A stretch of 64,000 bases of DNA from Desulfosporosinus lacus DSM 15449 (GTDB lineage: Bacteria; Bacillota; Desulfitobacteriia; Desulfitobacteriales; Desulfitobacteriaceae), in NCBI RefSeq assembly GCF_900129935.1, contig NZ_FQXJ01000010.1:110908-174907 (forward strand). Direction: 5' to 3'. Below are positions 56,785 through 64,000 of the stretch, in pieces. Within the stretch, counting starts at the first letter, position 1; the number at the start of each line of letters is the position of its first letter. Under the pieces are notes generated by a model. It saw only the letters and a program-made list of their open reading frames with translations, had not been told where the DNA came from and did no database searches. The translations under genes were made by a program, and so were the position numbers.

Positions 56785-58041
56785 TTAGGTTACATACTGT
56801 TGATATCTTTCATAATCCGCTTCCTTACATTCTAAAGATATTAACACTCCGCTACCTTCATAAAGAGTTGATTTTATCGTTGCATTATCATTCAGATAGG
56901 ATACAATATTTCCTTTGTCATACGGAATTAACATCTCACAGTGGACATAGTCTGTGAAAGCCTTTTGCCCAATTACGTTCACTAAATCAACAATTCCTTC
57001 TTTCCTCTTGGCAGAAATGTATACGCAATCCTCTGTAATTTTTGGAATTTCAACATTGAGCAAATCTGTTTTGTTGTAAGCATAGATAACAGGAATATTA
57101 TCTGCTCCAAGCTCCTTTAAGGTCTCCCTCGTAACCTTCATTTGTTGATTATACTGAGAATTTGAGTAATCAACGACGTGAATCAGAAGATCGGCTTCTG
57201 CAACTTCTTCTAACGTTGATCGAAACGCTTTAATTAAATGGTGAGGCAATTTACTTATGAAGCCTACTGTGTCCGTTAATAAGAAGGATTTATTATCCGG
57301 TAACTTAATGCTTCTAACGGAGGTTTCTAACGTGGCAAACAACATATCCTTTTCAAACACCTGCTTCTCAGTTGATGGATTAAATAAATCTATCATGGCA
57401 TTCATTAGGGTTGACTTGCCTGTATTTGTGTACCCTACTAAAGCAATCACAGGAATCTCTTTCTTTTTACGCTTTTTCCGTTGGTTTTGACGTTGAGTTA
57501 CAAGTGTCTCCAATTCTTTGTTTAATCCACTGATTCTATCTTCAATCTTTCTACGGTCCAGCTCTAGTTTTGTCTCCCCAGAGCCTCTGTTTTTCAGGCC
57601 GGAACTTCCCCCCTGACGACCTAATGATTCTCCCAGACCAATTAATCTGGGCAACATATATTGTAGTTTCGCTACTTCTACCTGTAGTTGGGCTTCCCGG
57701 GTTTTAGCCCTCTGAGCAAAAATGTCCAAAATCAGAACCGTTCGGTCTATGACCCTGCATTCTAAAATTTCCTCTAGGTTACGAATTTGAGAAGGAGATA
57801 ACTCATCATTGAAAATTACTAGATTAGCATTCTTCTCAGCAAATAATGCTAATACTTCTTGGATTTTACCCTTGCCTAAATAATAGGATATATTCAAGCC
57901 ATTCAATTTTTGGATCTTTTCACCAACTACCTCTAGATCACACGCATTTGCTAAGTTAAACAATTCCTCCATTGAATCTGTAAAGTCCTGCTGATTGTTA
58001 AGTTGAACCCCTACTAGTATCGCTTTTTGTTTTTGTTCCAT
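56785..58041 (-). CDS. hflX: HflX family ribosome-splitting GTPase
   Basis: 418-residue GTPase. An N-terminal HflX domain (residues 1-160, with SLGRQGGSSGLKNRGSGE) and a coiled coil precede the G domain with G1 GYTNTGKSTL, G3 LTDTVGF and G4 YNKTDL. HflX rescues stalled ribosomes; some paralogues (HflXr) give resistance to macrolides and lincosamides by clearing the drug. ATG 58041 is chosen because GGGAGG lies 7 bases upstream; the ATG at 58056 lies before that site. An attenuator-like leader and the downstream mph gene favour the resistance type. Confidence 0.93.
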   Translation of the reverse strand: MEQKQKAILVGVQLNNQQDFTDSMEELFNLANACDLEVVGEKIQKLNGLNISYYLGKGKIQEVLALFAEKNANLVIFNDELSPSQIRNLEEILECRVIDRTVLILDIFAQRAKTREAQLQVEVAKLQYMLPRLIGLGESLGRQGGSSGLKNRGSGETKLELDRRKIEDRISGLNKELETLVTQRQNQRKKRKKKEIPVIALVGYTNTGKSTLMNAMIDLFNPSTEKQVFEKDMLFATLETSVRSIKLPDNKSFLLTDTVGFISKLPHHLIKAFRSTLEEVAEADLLIHVVDYSNSQYNQQMKVTRETLKELGADNIPVIYAYNKTDLLNVEIPKITEDCVYISAKRKEGIVDLVNVIGQKAFTDYVHCEMLIPYDKGNIVSYLNDNATIKSTLYEGSGVLISLECKEADYERYQQYVT

Positions 58042-58201
58042 ATATATTCCTCCCATTTGAATGTAAAGAAAACTTGGCTGGCGCCCGAAGACACTGTCTT
58101 CTCACGTATTAGTCATTCTGTCAGCCGCAGACGCTGGCCATGGATGGCGAGAAGGGACCAAAGGCGGCAGCCCTAGTTGCACTTATACTTTCTGATAGCA
58201 C

Positions 58202-58229
58202 AAAAAAACACAGGCTGGTTACCTGTGTT
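58202..58229 (-). terminator. attenuator terminator in hflX leader
   Basis: On the minus strand AACACAGG (58229-58222) pairs with CCTGTGTT (58214-58207) around TAACCAG, followed by a run of seven T. It lies about 160 bases before hflX and 32 bases after a 13-codon frame. The TGTGTT in that frame (58294-58289) can pair with AACACA of the terminator, giving a possible antiterminator. Confidence 0.75.
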
Positions 58230-58261
58230 ATGAGTAAACGGGAAGATGCCTACTAAAAAGT

Positions 58262-58303
58262 TCAGAAAACTTGGCTAGCGCAAGCAACAACACACTTTTC
58301 CAT
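58262..58303 (-). CDS. possible 13-residue leader peptide before hflX
   Basis: The frame reads MEKCVVACASQVF and ends in TGA. No strong ribosome binding site is seen before the ATG. Its position, just upstream of a terminator, and the ability of its codons 4-6 to pair with the terminator arm match the layout of antibiotic-sensing attenuators. Translation is not proven. Confidence 0.45.
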   Translation of the reverse strand: MEKCVVACASQVF

Positions 58304-58928
58304 TGATTAGTGGTGCTAGCTAGCGGTATGGGGGTCTGACTAGTACAAAGAAATTTTGTTCTTAAAATACCAAAACAAGCGTCTTACTGACTAACGCAAG
58401 GTCTCTCAAAGAATCGCACCAGAAATAACTCATTCTTTAAGGAGATTTATTGATATAAAAATACAACAAAAAGAGGGCAGATTGGTCCCTCTTTAACGAA
58501 TTTCATTATACGTATATATCGTTAATAAGGTTCTCTTAAAAATAGGCATACCAAATCCCGATTACTCTACACAGCGGTAGAGCCTTTAAGCACTATTAAA
58601 TTAGTTACATAAAGTATTTAAATCGGAGTCTAATATGACAAATACCCATTTTAAGACAACCCTCCATCCATTTAAAATCAGTCATATTATATCACACATA
58701 TGTTGAACTTGTATAGAAATCTTCCATGCCCAAAAGTCTATAAGATTTTAAATTAGTCCTAATTGATCCATTGTAAATTTTGGGCATAAGGAATTGCCCA
58801 TCCTCCATGTATTGTGTTAAGCTATCCTTAGAGGATGAGATACTCCTTTCCGAACTTTTAGTATAGTAATTCAAATGATTAGCAGACCCGTCTCATCTTA
58901 CTTCTTGCTATAAAAGGAGGCACTCAAT

Positions 58929-59405
58929 TTGGAGACGACAGCTTTAATTCTATCGATCATCTTTTTTGTCGCTGGTCTGCTGGGGACTATACTGCCTATT
59001 TTACCTGGTGCCATCCTGATTTACGGAGGCATGCTTCTTTATGGGTTCATGACGAAGTTTTCAACACTAGATGCAAATTTCTTTCTCTTACAAGCATTAG
59101 TGCTAGTTTTAGTCTTTTCCGTGGATTTTGTTGCTTCTGCTGCTGGCACACGTCGCTTTAATGGCAGCAAACAGGCAGCTTGGGGTGCAATCATCGGCAC
59201 AATCCTTGGTTTGATTTTCTTCGCACCGCTGGGTATCGTCATTGGCCCCTTCCTTGGTGCTGTTGTGGCTGAATTGTTGCGTGGTATACAAATAAATCAA
59301 GCAATCCGTGTTGGGTTTGGTACTTTGGTTGGCATCCTCGGTGGGACAGTATTGAAATTATGTGCTGAAATCTTAATGATTGTTTATTTCTTTATACGTA
59401 TTTAA
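58929..59405 (+). CDS. DUF456 family membrane protein
   Basis: 158-residue protein with four or five membrane spans, glycine-rich at GLLGTILPILPGAILIYGGM and GPFLGAVVAELLRG, as in DUF456. The TTG start has AAAGGAGG 8 bases upstream. The function of the family is not known. The gene is monocistronic, with a terminator at 59553-59590. Confidence 0.85.
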   Translation: METTALILSIIFFVAGLLGTILPILPGAILIYGGMLLYGFMTKFSTLDANFFLLQALVLVLVFSVDFVASAAGTRRFNGSKQAAWGAIIGTILGLIFFAPLGIVIGPFLGAVVAELLRGIQINQAIRVGFGTLVGILGGTVLKLCAEILMIVYFFIRI

Positions 59406-59552
59406 TGGGACTAAAGCAAACCGTTTTTAATAACATTCTATTAATTTCTTACTGCAAAGAACCCTGTTTATATGCCTTTTAATAGCCATTTACATAGGCC
59501 GCCTCGCTAGATAGTCGCTAATCTTCTAAATAATTCCCCTGGAAATACTGAC

Positions 59553-59590
59553 TCCTGTTGCAGATACAACGCATCTGCAACAGGATTTTA
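59553..59590 (+). terminator. terminator after DUF456 gene
   Basis: TCCTGTTGCAGAT (59553-59565) pairs over 13 bp with ATCTGCAACAGGA (59573-59585), followed by TTTTATT. It lies about 150 bases after the stop. Confidence 0.8.
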
Positions 59591-59629
59591 TTCTTATCAA
59601 CATTTATCAAACAATAACAAACAGGATGT

Positions 59630-59809
59630 TTAGTTGGCAGGTTCCCATTTACATCTTACAGGAGAAACAATTGCTTCTTCCTTTTTTAATTCCTTAAATG
59701 CTTTATCAATTTCTTTACGGTCCAGACCTGTTAATTTCTCTACTTCTCCCGCACTTACAGGTTCTCCTGCATCTCTCATTGCTTTTAGTACATCTTCTTT
59801 AATACTCAT
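59630..59809 (-). CDS. small winged-helix protein
   Basis: 59-residue protein with a compact winged-helix pattern: IKEDVLKAMRDAGEPVSAGE, then VEKLTGLDRKEIDKAFKELK and a short strand. ATG 59809 is chosen because AAAGGA precedes it by 9 bases. Similar stand-alone HTH proteins are frequent in Clostridia and are annotated as MarR-like. The target is unknown. Confidence 0.75.
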   Translation of the reverse strand: MSIKEDVLKAMRDAGEPVSAGEVEKLTGLDRKEIDKAFKELKKEEAIVSPVRCKWEPAN

Positions 59810-59939
59810 TTTACTCAGTCCTTTCAAAAAACGTTGCTATATTTGCTCGTATTTGTAGTTTAAATTCTTAACTTGAAAATGTAAACGTTCATTTTCTATT
59901 ATCCACTTTTTTAAATGCCTATATGCTAGGACAAGTTGA

Positions 59940-59993
59940 GAAATAATAATGGCTGTATGACAACATTAGTTTTCATACAGCCATTATTATTTC
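59940..59993. terminator. bidirectional terminator with 20-bp stem
   Basis: GAAATAATAATGGCTGTATG pairs over 20 bp with CATACAGCCATTATTATTTC. It lies between two minus-strand genes just after the 125-residue protein gene. Confidence 0.85.
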
Positions 59994-60004
59994 TCCTCCA
60001 GCCT

Positions 60005-60382
60005 TTACTCTAAAAATCCCTCCATACTCTCTCGCGAAAGTGTCCATCGCAGTTTAATTGCTTGCAAAGCTACACTATAACTGATTTGATCCCAGCTTTC
60101 CAAAGCATGATCTAAGTCAAAGCTAGTACTTCCCATGAACAGATGTTGAGCAAGCAAAATAAGTGCTCTATGATTACTCGCAAAACCCTGTTCCAAGATT
60201 TTGCCGAAATCGATTTCTTCTAGAGTGGTATATCTTTTTGTTGCTGACCAAATCTCCTTAGTTGAAGTAAGTATGTAATAGGCTGAGTAATAGCCAGACT
60301 CATTAGATTTTTTCTGTGTTAAAAGAGCTAAGAAATGTCCCTTATGTTGGCTATTGGCGTAGTAAATTTGTTCAAAATTCAT
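60005..60382 (-). CDS. small protein of unknown function, DUF6075-like
   Basis: 125-residue soluble protein, with YYSAYYILTSTKEIW near the N-terminus, HRALILLAQHLFMGSTSFDL in the middle and SYSVALQAIKLRWTL near the end. The order of these pieces is like DUF6075, a small Firmicutes family without known function; this is a weak assignment. It is encoded alone with its own terminator. Confidence 0.5.
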   Translation of the reverse strand: MNFEQIYYANSQHKGHFLALLTQKKSNESGYYSAYYILTSTKEIWSATKRYTTLEEIDFGKILEQGFASNHRALILLAQHLFMGSTSFDLDHALESWDQISYSVALQAIKLRWTLSRESMEGFLE

Positions 60383-60555
60383 TTTCAGTCTCCCTACAAT
60401 TTTAATTATCCTTGTCTAAGGTATTCGCTTCAACCTCCACGACATTGAGTCTAGTATATACTTATTAGGGATTGACTACTACTATTTTCCCCTACAGGCC
60501 TGAATTAACGATCTTCTCGGAATATTATTGCGGTTCATCTCTAAGATGGCAATGC

Positions 60556-61176
60556 TCAAGATGAAGTTGCTCGCCGTATTAATTGACTCGCCAAATACAT
60601 GCCGAGACCGATAACGCTCTCGATATGCAATAGATGTTCAACGGACGGCTCGTAAAGGATGGTGGCATTAGCTTGAACTTCTTCGTCCCCTTCCCAAACA
60701 ATCACACACAAGGGAATTTCGGGGAAAGCTTGGAAAACAGCTGACGCATCCCCAAAAGATGCAGCTTTTCCACCTAAAGCAGTCGCACACGCCAATAATT
60801 GTTTGGGCTGATCTCCAAATGCCTTGACAAGGCCTAGGATCGAACTTTTGTGAAAGGCAGGATAAAATAGCATCCCACCGTTGGGTATTTCCTTTAAACT
60901 TACCCATTTTTTAGCGGTTTCTTGAGCTGTTTTGGCATAGGCAAGGTAATTCAAGATTATGATAGCTGCATTAATATCTGGGACATGTCCATCTATTTCC
61001 CTGTAGATCGTCTCAGTTTTGCAATCTAAAATATACTCTGAGTTAAAGAAAGTCACAACGAATTGTTGGATTTCTCCAGAGTAGGTCACAGCAAGCTGTG
61101 TGGCGATTTCCTCCGGTACCTTTTTTTTTAGGTCCTGCCAGTATTTATCATAAGCAACTCGGTAATTTGTTTCCAT
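60556..61176 (-). CDS. DUF3786 domain protein
   Basis: 206-residue protein. GGMLFYPAFHKSSILGLVKA with CATALGGKAASFGDASAVFQ, and the later PLCVIVWEGDEEVQANATIL, fit DUF3786, a family found in anaerobes near metal and corrinoid genes. Its function is unknown. The gene is monocistronic. Confidence 0.8.
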   Translation of the reverse strand: METNYRVAYDKYWQDLKKKVPEEIATQLAVTYSGEIQQFVVTFFNSEYILDCKTETIYREIDGHVPDINAAIIILNYLAYAKTAQETAKKWVSLKEIPNGGMLFYPAFHKSSILGLVKAFGDQPKQLLACATALGGKAASFGDASAVFQAFPEIPLCVIVWEGDEEVQANATILYEPSVEHLLHIESVIGLGMYLASQLIRRATSS

Positions 61177-61418
61177 TAATCAACCACCCTCTCCTTTTGC
61201 ACAAAGGCGCTTGAAACAAAAATACACATCTTGGCTCCAAGGACCTGGTGAATCACACTAAGTTCCTATATTATTGGTATCAATGAAGTTCATCGGTTGC
61301 CAGACTTAACCCGTAGGAATAAGAAGACACTATAGTCCTAATACTATTCTAGGTTGGAAACAACAAATAATTACCCAATAATAAGTATTCAAATAATTTG
61401 AGAAAGAAGTTGTTTTAA

Positions 61419-62027
61419 ATGGAATTACTTGATGCCATGAAAGCCAGACGAAGCATTCGAAAATTTAAATCCGACCCCATTCCAGAATCACTGATTACTC
61501 AACTTATCGAATCCGCGCGATTAGCTCCATCTGGCAGTAATATTCAACCTACACGCTTTGTTGTGATTAAAAGTGATGAAGCTCGCAGACAATTAGGCCA
61601 AGCTACTCCTTTACCATTCGTCAGTCAAGCGCCCGTTGTCATCGCATGCTGTGTGTCCACAGAGTCCTTTGGAGGCTTAGGAACTCGAATGCGAGAACTC
61701 ATGGAAGCGGGAGCTTTCACAGATACCCCCCTCGAGAAGATGGACACAGAAAGTTATGCAAAGCGTAACCCAATGGATCAAGCCACTGCCGAAGCCTATC
61801 TTCGCTTAAACGCAGCCATTGCTATCGATCACATTACATTACGTGCTATTGACCTCGGTTTAGGCACCTGTTGGGTCATGATGTTCGATCAAGAGAAAGT
61901 AAAGCAGATCCTAGGATTAGGCGAGAATTATAATGTTGTGGCCTTATTACCCGTAGGTTATCCTGACCAAAACCCCACCTCTCGTCCTAGAATTGAGTTA
62001 AGTGAGATCTTGCTTAAAGAAGTTTAA
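61419..62027 (+). CDS. nitroreductase family FMN oxidoreductase
   Basis: 202-residue flavoprotein of the nitroreductase family. The FMN-binding RRSIRKFKSDPIPESLI and SARLAPSGSNIQPTRFVVIK are at the N-terminus, and DLGLGTCWVMMFDQEKVKQI lies near residue 150. The reaction is NAD(P)H-dependent reduction of nitro compounds or quinones; the true substrate is open. The start has a weak AGAAAG upstream. Confidence 0.9.
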   Translation: MELLDAMKARRSIRKFKSDPIPESLITQLIESARLAPSGSNIQPTRFVVIKSDEARRQLGQATPLPFVSQAPVVIACCVSTESFGGLGTRMRELMEAGAFTDTPLEKMDTESYAKRNPMDQATAEAYLRLNAAIAIDHITLRAIDLGLGTCWVMMFDQEKVKQILGLGENYNVVALLPVGYPDQNPTSRPRIELSEILLKEV

Positions 62028-62329
62028 TTCCGTCAAATGTGCTTTATGGACCAATAGTTGTAAACTTATCAAAAGCATTGGCTAATTCAATTAAAATTAA
62101 GGCATACGACTTCTACTACTTTCCACGTTCTATTCTGAAATTCCTTCCAAGATTAGCAATAATAAGCATGGTTCCAGTTGGTAGGCCCTTTCGGGTAACC
62201 ACGGATCAAAACCTGCGTGGCATTACGCACTGTTAACCGCGCCCTATTCCCATCTGGTTCCGAATTACCTATCAAATAGCCCATACCTTTGGTGCCAGTC
62301 AATCTTTCTCATTATCCATGGGAGCCTAG
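62028..62329. other. intergenic region with decayed coding sequence
   Basis: 302 bases between the nitroreductase and the permease fragment. No intact gene. The stop TAG directly before the permease ATG and the lack of homologous upstream sequence suggest that the 5' part of the permease was lost here. Confidence 0.4.
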
Positions 62330-62881
62330 ATGGATAGATTTTTTGGTATTTCAACGGTCTTAGCCTTAACTGGAGCCTTCTTCACCTTAGCGTATGCCCC
62401 TTTGAAACAAATAATTGAGGGAACATCCAAGGAACTATGGCCGGGAAAAATGTCCATAGTCGAAGATGGAATGCCTAAAAATGCTATGGGGGTACAATAT
62501 ACAGTTGTTGTTGCCATGATCTTATTAGTATCTTTTGGCGGAGAAGCTGCTGTCAAATTCTTTAATAAGCTAGTTCTAATGACTAATGTGGCCATGACAC
62601 TGCCCTATATGTTTATATCTGCTTCCTTTGCCGCCTTTAAAAAGAATCAAACGATCAAAAAGCCCTTCAAAATTTTCAAAAGTTACCACAGTGCTTTAAT
62701 CTGGACTGTAATGGTGACGTTCACAGTAGGATTTGCAAACTTCTTTACAATCATCCAACCAGCCATTGACGGGGATCTGTCCTCTACTATTTGGAGTATT
62801 GCCGGACCGTTGTTTTTCTCTATTGTCGCCTTATTAAGGTACACGAACTACGAAAGGAAACCAAATTCTGTAACTCCTTAA
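62330..62881 (+). pseudogene. C-terminal fragment of an APC-family amino-acid permease
   Basis: 183 codons match the last third of an APC permease of the YjeM/GadC-like group: FFTLAYAPLKQIIEGTSKEL, then WPGKMSIVEDGMPKNAMGVQ and four or five membrane spans. The full family length is about 500 residues. A TAG codon lies directly before the apparent ATG, and no ribosome binding site is present, so the piece is a remnant rather than a small permease. Confidence 0.75.
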
Positions 62882-62902
62882 ATCTCCTATTGTTTAAATG
62901 GA

Positions 62903-62947
62903 GGGGACAGGTTCCTTGTTTTTAATCAAAACAAGAAACCTGTCCCC
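62903..62947. repeat. REP-like inverted repeat
   Basis: GGGGACAGGTTcCTTGTTTT pairs with AAAACAAGaAACCTGTCCCC around TAATC, a 20-bp stem with one mismatch. GGGGACAGG-type palindromes are widespread REP elements in Clostridia and other anaerobes. It may also end transcription of the permease remnant. Confidence 0.7.
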
Positions 62948-63029
62948 ATGTTTCAGAGTTTCAAAGCCTCATTTAGGCAAGTCGTCAACAGATATGCTTG
63001 GCCTCTTACTTCATCCCTTTTCATTTTTC

Positions 63030-63137
63030 CTAAAATCTATGAACCAGCTTATAAAGTTTATTACATGAAGCGGCAATAACTACAGTACATGCACCCAAGA
63101 AAATACACAATCCAAACATTGAAATCCATGCTAACAT
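63030..63137 (-). CDS. possible 35-residue single-span membrane peptide
   Basis: ATG 63137 has AAGGGGGC 7 bases upstream, a good ribosome binding site. The peptide is MLAWISMFGLCIFLGACTVV at its N-terminus followed by IAASCNKLYKLVHRF: one hydrophobic span of about 24 residues and a basic tail. I do not recognise it. Stop TAG at 63030-63032. Confidence 0.45.
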   Translation of the reverse strand: MLAWISMFGLCIFLGACTVVIAASCNKLYKLVHRF

Positions 63138-63545
63138 AAGCGACGCCCCCTTCGTATTTATTCACTCATTGCACACCTCTTGGTACACTTGATCTAAAAT
63201 GAGATAATTGGATAATTGAATGATAACTTCCGAAACATCAGTTTATGCAGATAACTATCTTGGAACAGAAGTTAACGAATTATTTGGTTGATAGTGATTA
63301 TTTTCACTATATTGCATGAATATAGTTCTTTACGTAAGACGTGTATCACTTGGAAGTCTCTCCGAAAGTTATCGTCATCAATTCCCGGTTCATTGAAAAC
63401 CTATTCACTCTCCTTTAAACTCTACTCCTTATTTAAAGCCTAACATAGCATCAGCTTCAAATCCATAGGATAACAATATGTTCACAATCATATATATTTA
63501 TTTTTAAGAAGACCATCCCACCTCACATACATAATTATACACAGA

Positions 63546-63590
63546 AAAACTACCTCGTAAGAGATAGTTTTTCGCTTGTTACCTGGCGAT
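63546..63590 (-). repeat. partial duplicate of 5S rRNA 3' end with terminator
   Basis: TCGCTTGTTACCTGGCGAT at 63572-63590 is identical over 19 bases to 63833-63851, the 3' end of the 5S gene. Below it a hairpin (AAAAACTA...TAGTTTTT, 63546-63572) parallels the real 5S terminator. Confidence 0.75.
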
Positions 63591-63600
63591 ACGAAAGGCA

Positions 63601-63625
63601 CGATAGTGTCCTGTGGACAGTATCG
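63601..63625. repeat. 25-base hairpin, related to 19176-19200
   Basis: CGATA-g-TGTCC-tgt-GGACA-g-TATCG followed by CCGA. It shares most bases with 19176-19200 and differs by a paired C-G to G-C change. Confidence 0.55.
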
Positions 63626-63741
63626 CCGAGCCACCCACCCCAAAGAAACGCTTCGTGGCGAAGGGGAGCCTTTCGCCACACTGCGACTCGTGACGCACAC
63701 TCCTGCAATGTGGATCCGAACGGGTGGAATCCCGACTCTCC

Positions 63742-63765
63742 AAATTCGTCGGCGCCGACGAATTT
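63742..63765. repeat. perfect 24-base palindrome
   Basis: AAATTCGTCGGC is followed directly by its reverse complement, with no loop. It lies between the partial 5S duplicate and the 5S terminator. Confidence 0.8.
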
Positions 63766-63800
63766 AAGACGCCCCAGATAAAGTGGCAAGGATGACACAT

Positions 63801-63833
63801 AAAGAAAGACCATCTCTGAATGAGATGGTCTCT
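63801..63833 (-). terminator. rRNA operon terminator
   Basis: On the minus strand GAGACCATCTC-attca-GAGATGGTCTTTCTTT follows the 5S gene directly. Confidence 0.88.
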
Positions 63834-63842
63834 CGCTTGTTA

Positions 63843-63959
63843 CCTGGCGATGACCTACTTTCCCAGGAGCTATGCTCCAAGTATCCTTGGCCCTGGAGGT
63901 CTTAACTTCCGTGTTCGATATGGGAACGGGTGGAACCCCTCCGGCATGATCACCAGATG
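63843..63959 (-). rRNA. rrf: 5S ribosomal RNA
   Basis: About 117 bases on the minus strand with the conserved CACCCGTTCCCATATCGAAC, then ACGGAAGTTAAG, and ends CTGGTGA and TCGCCAG that pair. The upstream end of the rRNA operon (23S, 16S) must lie beyond 64000. Confidence 0.96.
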
Positions 63960-64000
63960 CCAACTCGTAGTTCGAAATACGATGTTCGTGGTTCGAACTT

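Larger units (their letters stand above)
58042..58928. other. hflX leader and gene-poor region
   Basis: About 890 bases. The part 58042-58330 holds the hflX leader with a small frame and terminator. In it GCGCYAGCCAAGTTTTCT occurs twice on the minus strand, at about 58261-58280 and 58066-58085. The part 58331-58928 is AT-rich with no convincing gene; a 60-codon frame on the minus strand lacks support. The DUF456 promoter should lie at its end. Confidence 0.5.
62882..63842. other. gene-poor region between permease remnant and 5S rRNA
   Basis: About 960 bases. It contains a REP-like hairpin (62903-62947), a possible small membrane peptide (63030-63137), about 400 AT-rich bases with nothing recognised, a partial copy of the 5S rRNA tail with its own terminator (63546-63590), a covarying hairpin (63601-63625), a perfect 24-base palindrome (63742-63765) and the 5S terminator. 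Confidence 0.5.

Noticed and set aside
58692..58874. 60-codon minus-strand frame upstream of the DUF456 gene
   Set aside because: TTG start without a ribosome binding site, low-complexity Ser/Tyr-rich product and no known family; likely chance.
62330..62881. A genuine short permease
   Set aside because: It matches only the last third of the family, follows a stop codon directly and lacks a ribosome binding site.

Overview
The window looks like chromosome of an anaerobic, low-to-moderate GC Clostridium-class Firmicute of the Desulfosporosinus/Desulfitobacterium type. The support is a non-pyrrolysine MttB-family methyltransferase set with two BCCT carriers, duplicated molybdate transporters under a Moco-type riboswitch, a tetraheme NapC/NrfH cytochrome, strong AGGAGG ribosome binding sites with frequent TTG/GTG starts, and many intrinsic terminators. 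The genus is inferred, not proven.

Region by region: (1) 1-7344, minus strand: a glycine-betaine-like demethylation block (partial DUF1638 protein, BCCT carrier, corrinoid protein, MttB-like methyltransferase, MtrH-like methyltransferase, second BCCT carrier). A 20-base identical motif lies upstream of both the methyltransferase operon and the second carrier. (2) 7729-13348: a PocR-domain sensor kinase and a YesN-type AraC response regulator flank alanine dehydrogenase and an AGCS alanine carrier. (3) 13441-18826: kdpD-kdpE-trkH-trkA, a Kdp two-component pair joined to a Ktr/Trk potassium channel rather than to kdpFABC. (4) 18950-28400: a broken ABC ATPase, then one long minus-strand Mo/W operon that begins with a Moco-type riboswitch and runs modB, modC, modA, modD, fmdE, DUF364, a TsaA/TrmO-FmdE fusion and a FecBCD-type metal or chelate importer. 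(5) 28442-31804: a second modABC with a divergent HTH plus periplasmic-binding-domain regulator. (6) 31841-43150: tetraheme cytochrome, chemoreceptor, QueG-like Fe-S protein, a chain of two hybrid kinases and CheR, a DUF4825 protein, and a CheY-like regulator under a c-di-GMP-I riboswitch.

(7) 43364-50478: a TetR-type regulator with two HTH segments, a DUF362 ferredoxin-like protein, an MFS carrier with a divergent MerR regulator and a classic 19-bp-spacer promoter, and a two-component system. (8) 50785-55538: FAD amine oxidoreductase and a MoxR-DUF58-DUF4129 operon. (9) 55736-58330: an apparent macrolide-resistance operon of hflX and an mph-type macrolide phosphotransferase. A leader upstream of hflX holds a 13-codon reading frame followed by an intrinsic terminator, and a second 12-codon frame with a hairpin precedes mph. 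(10) 58929-64000: small conserved proteins, a nitroreductase, an amino-acid permease remnant, a possible 35-residue membrane peptide, repeats, and the 5S rRNA end of an rRNA operon read on the minus strand.

The most interesting points are the two-stage leader of the hflX-mph operon, the composition of the Mo/W operon including the TrmO-FmdE fusion, the shared betaine operator, a hairpin present at two distant places with a compensatory base change, and a partial duplication of the 5S rRNA tail.
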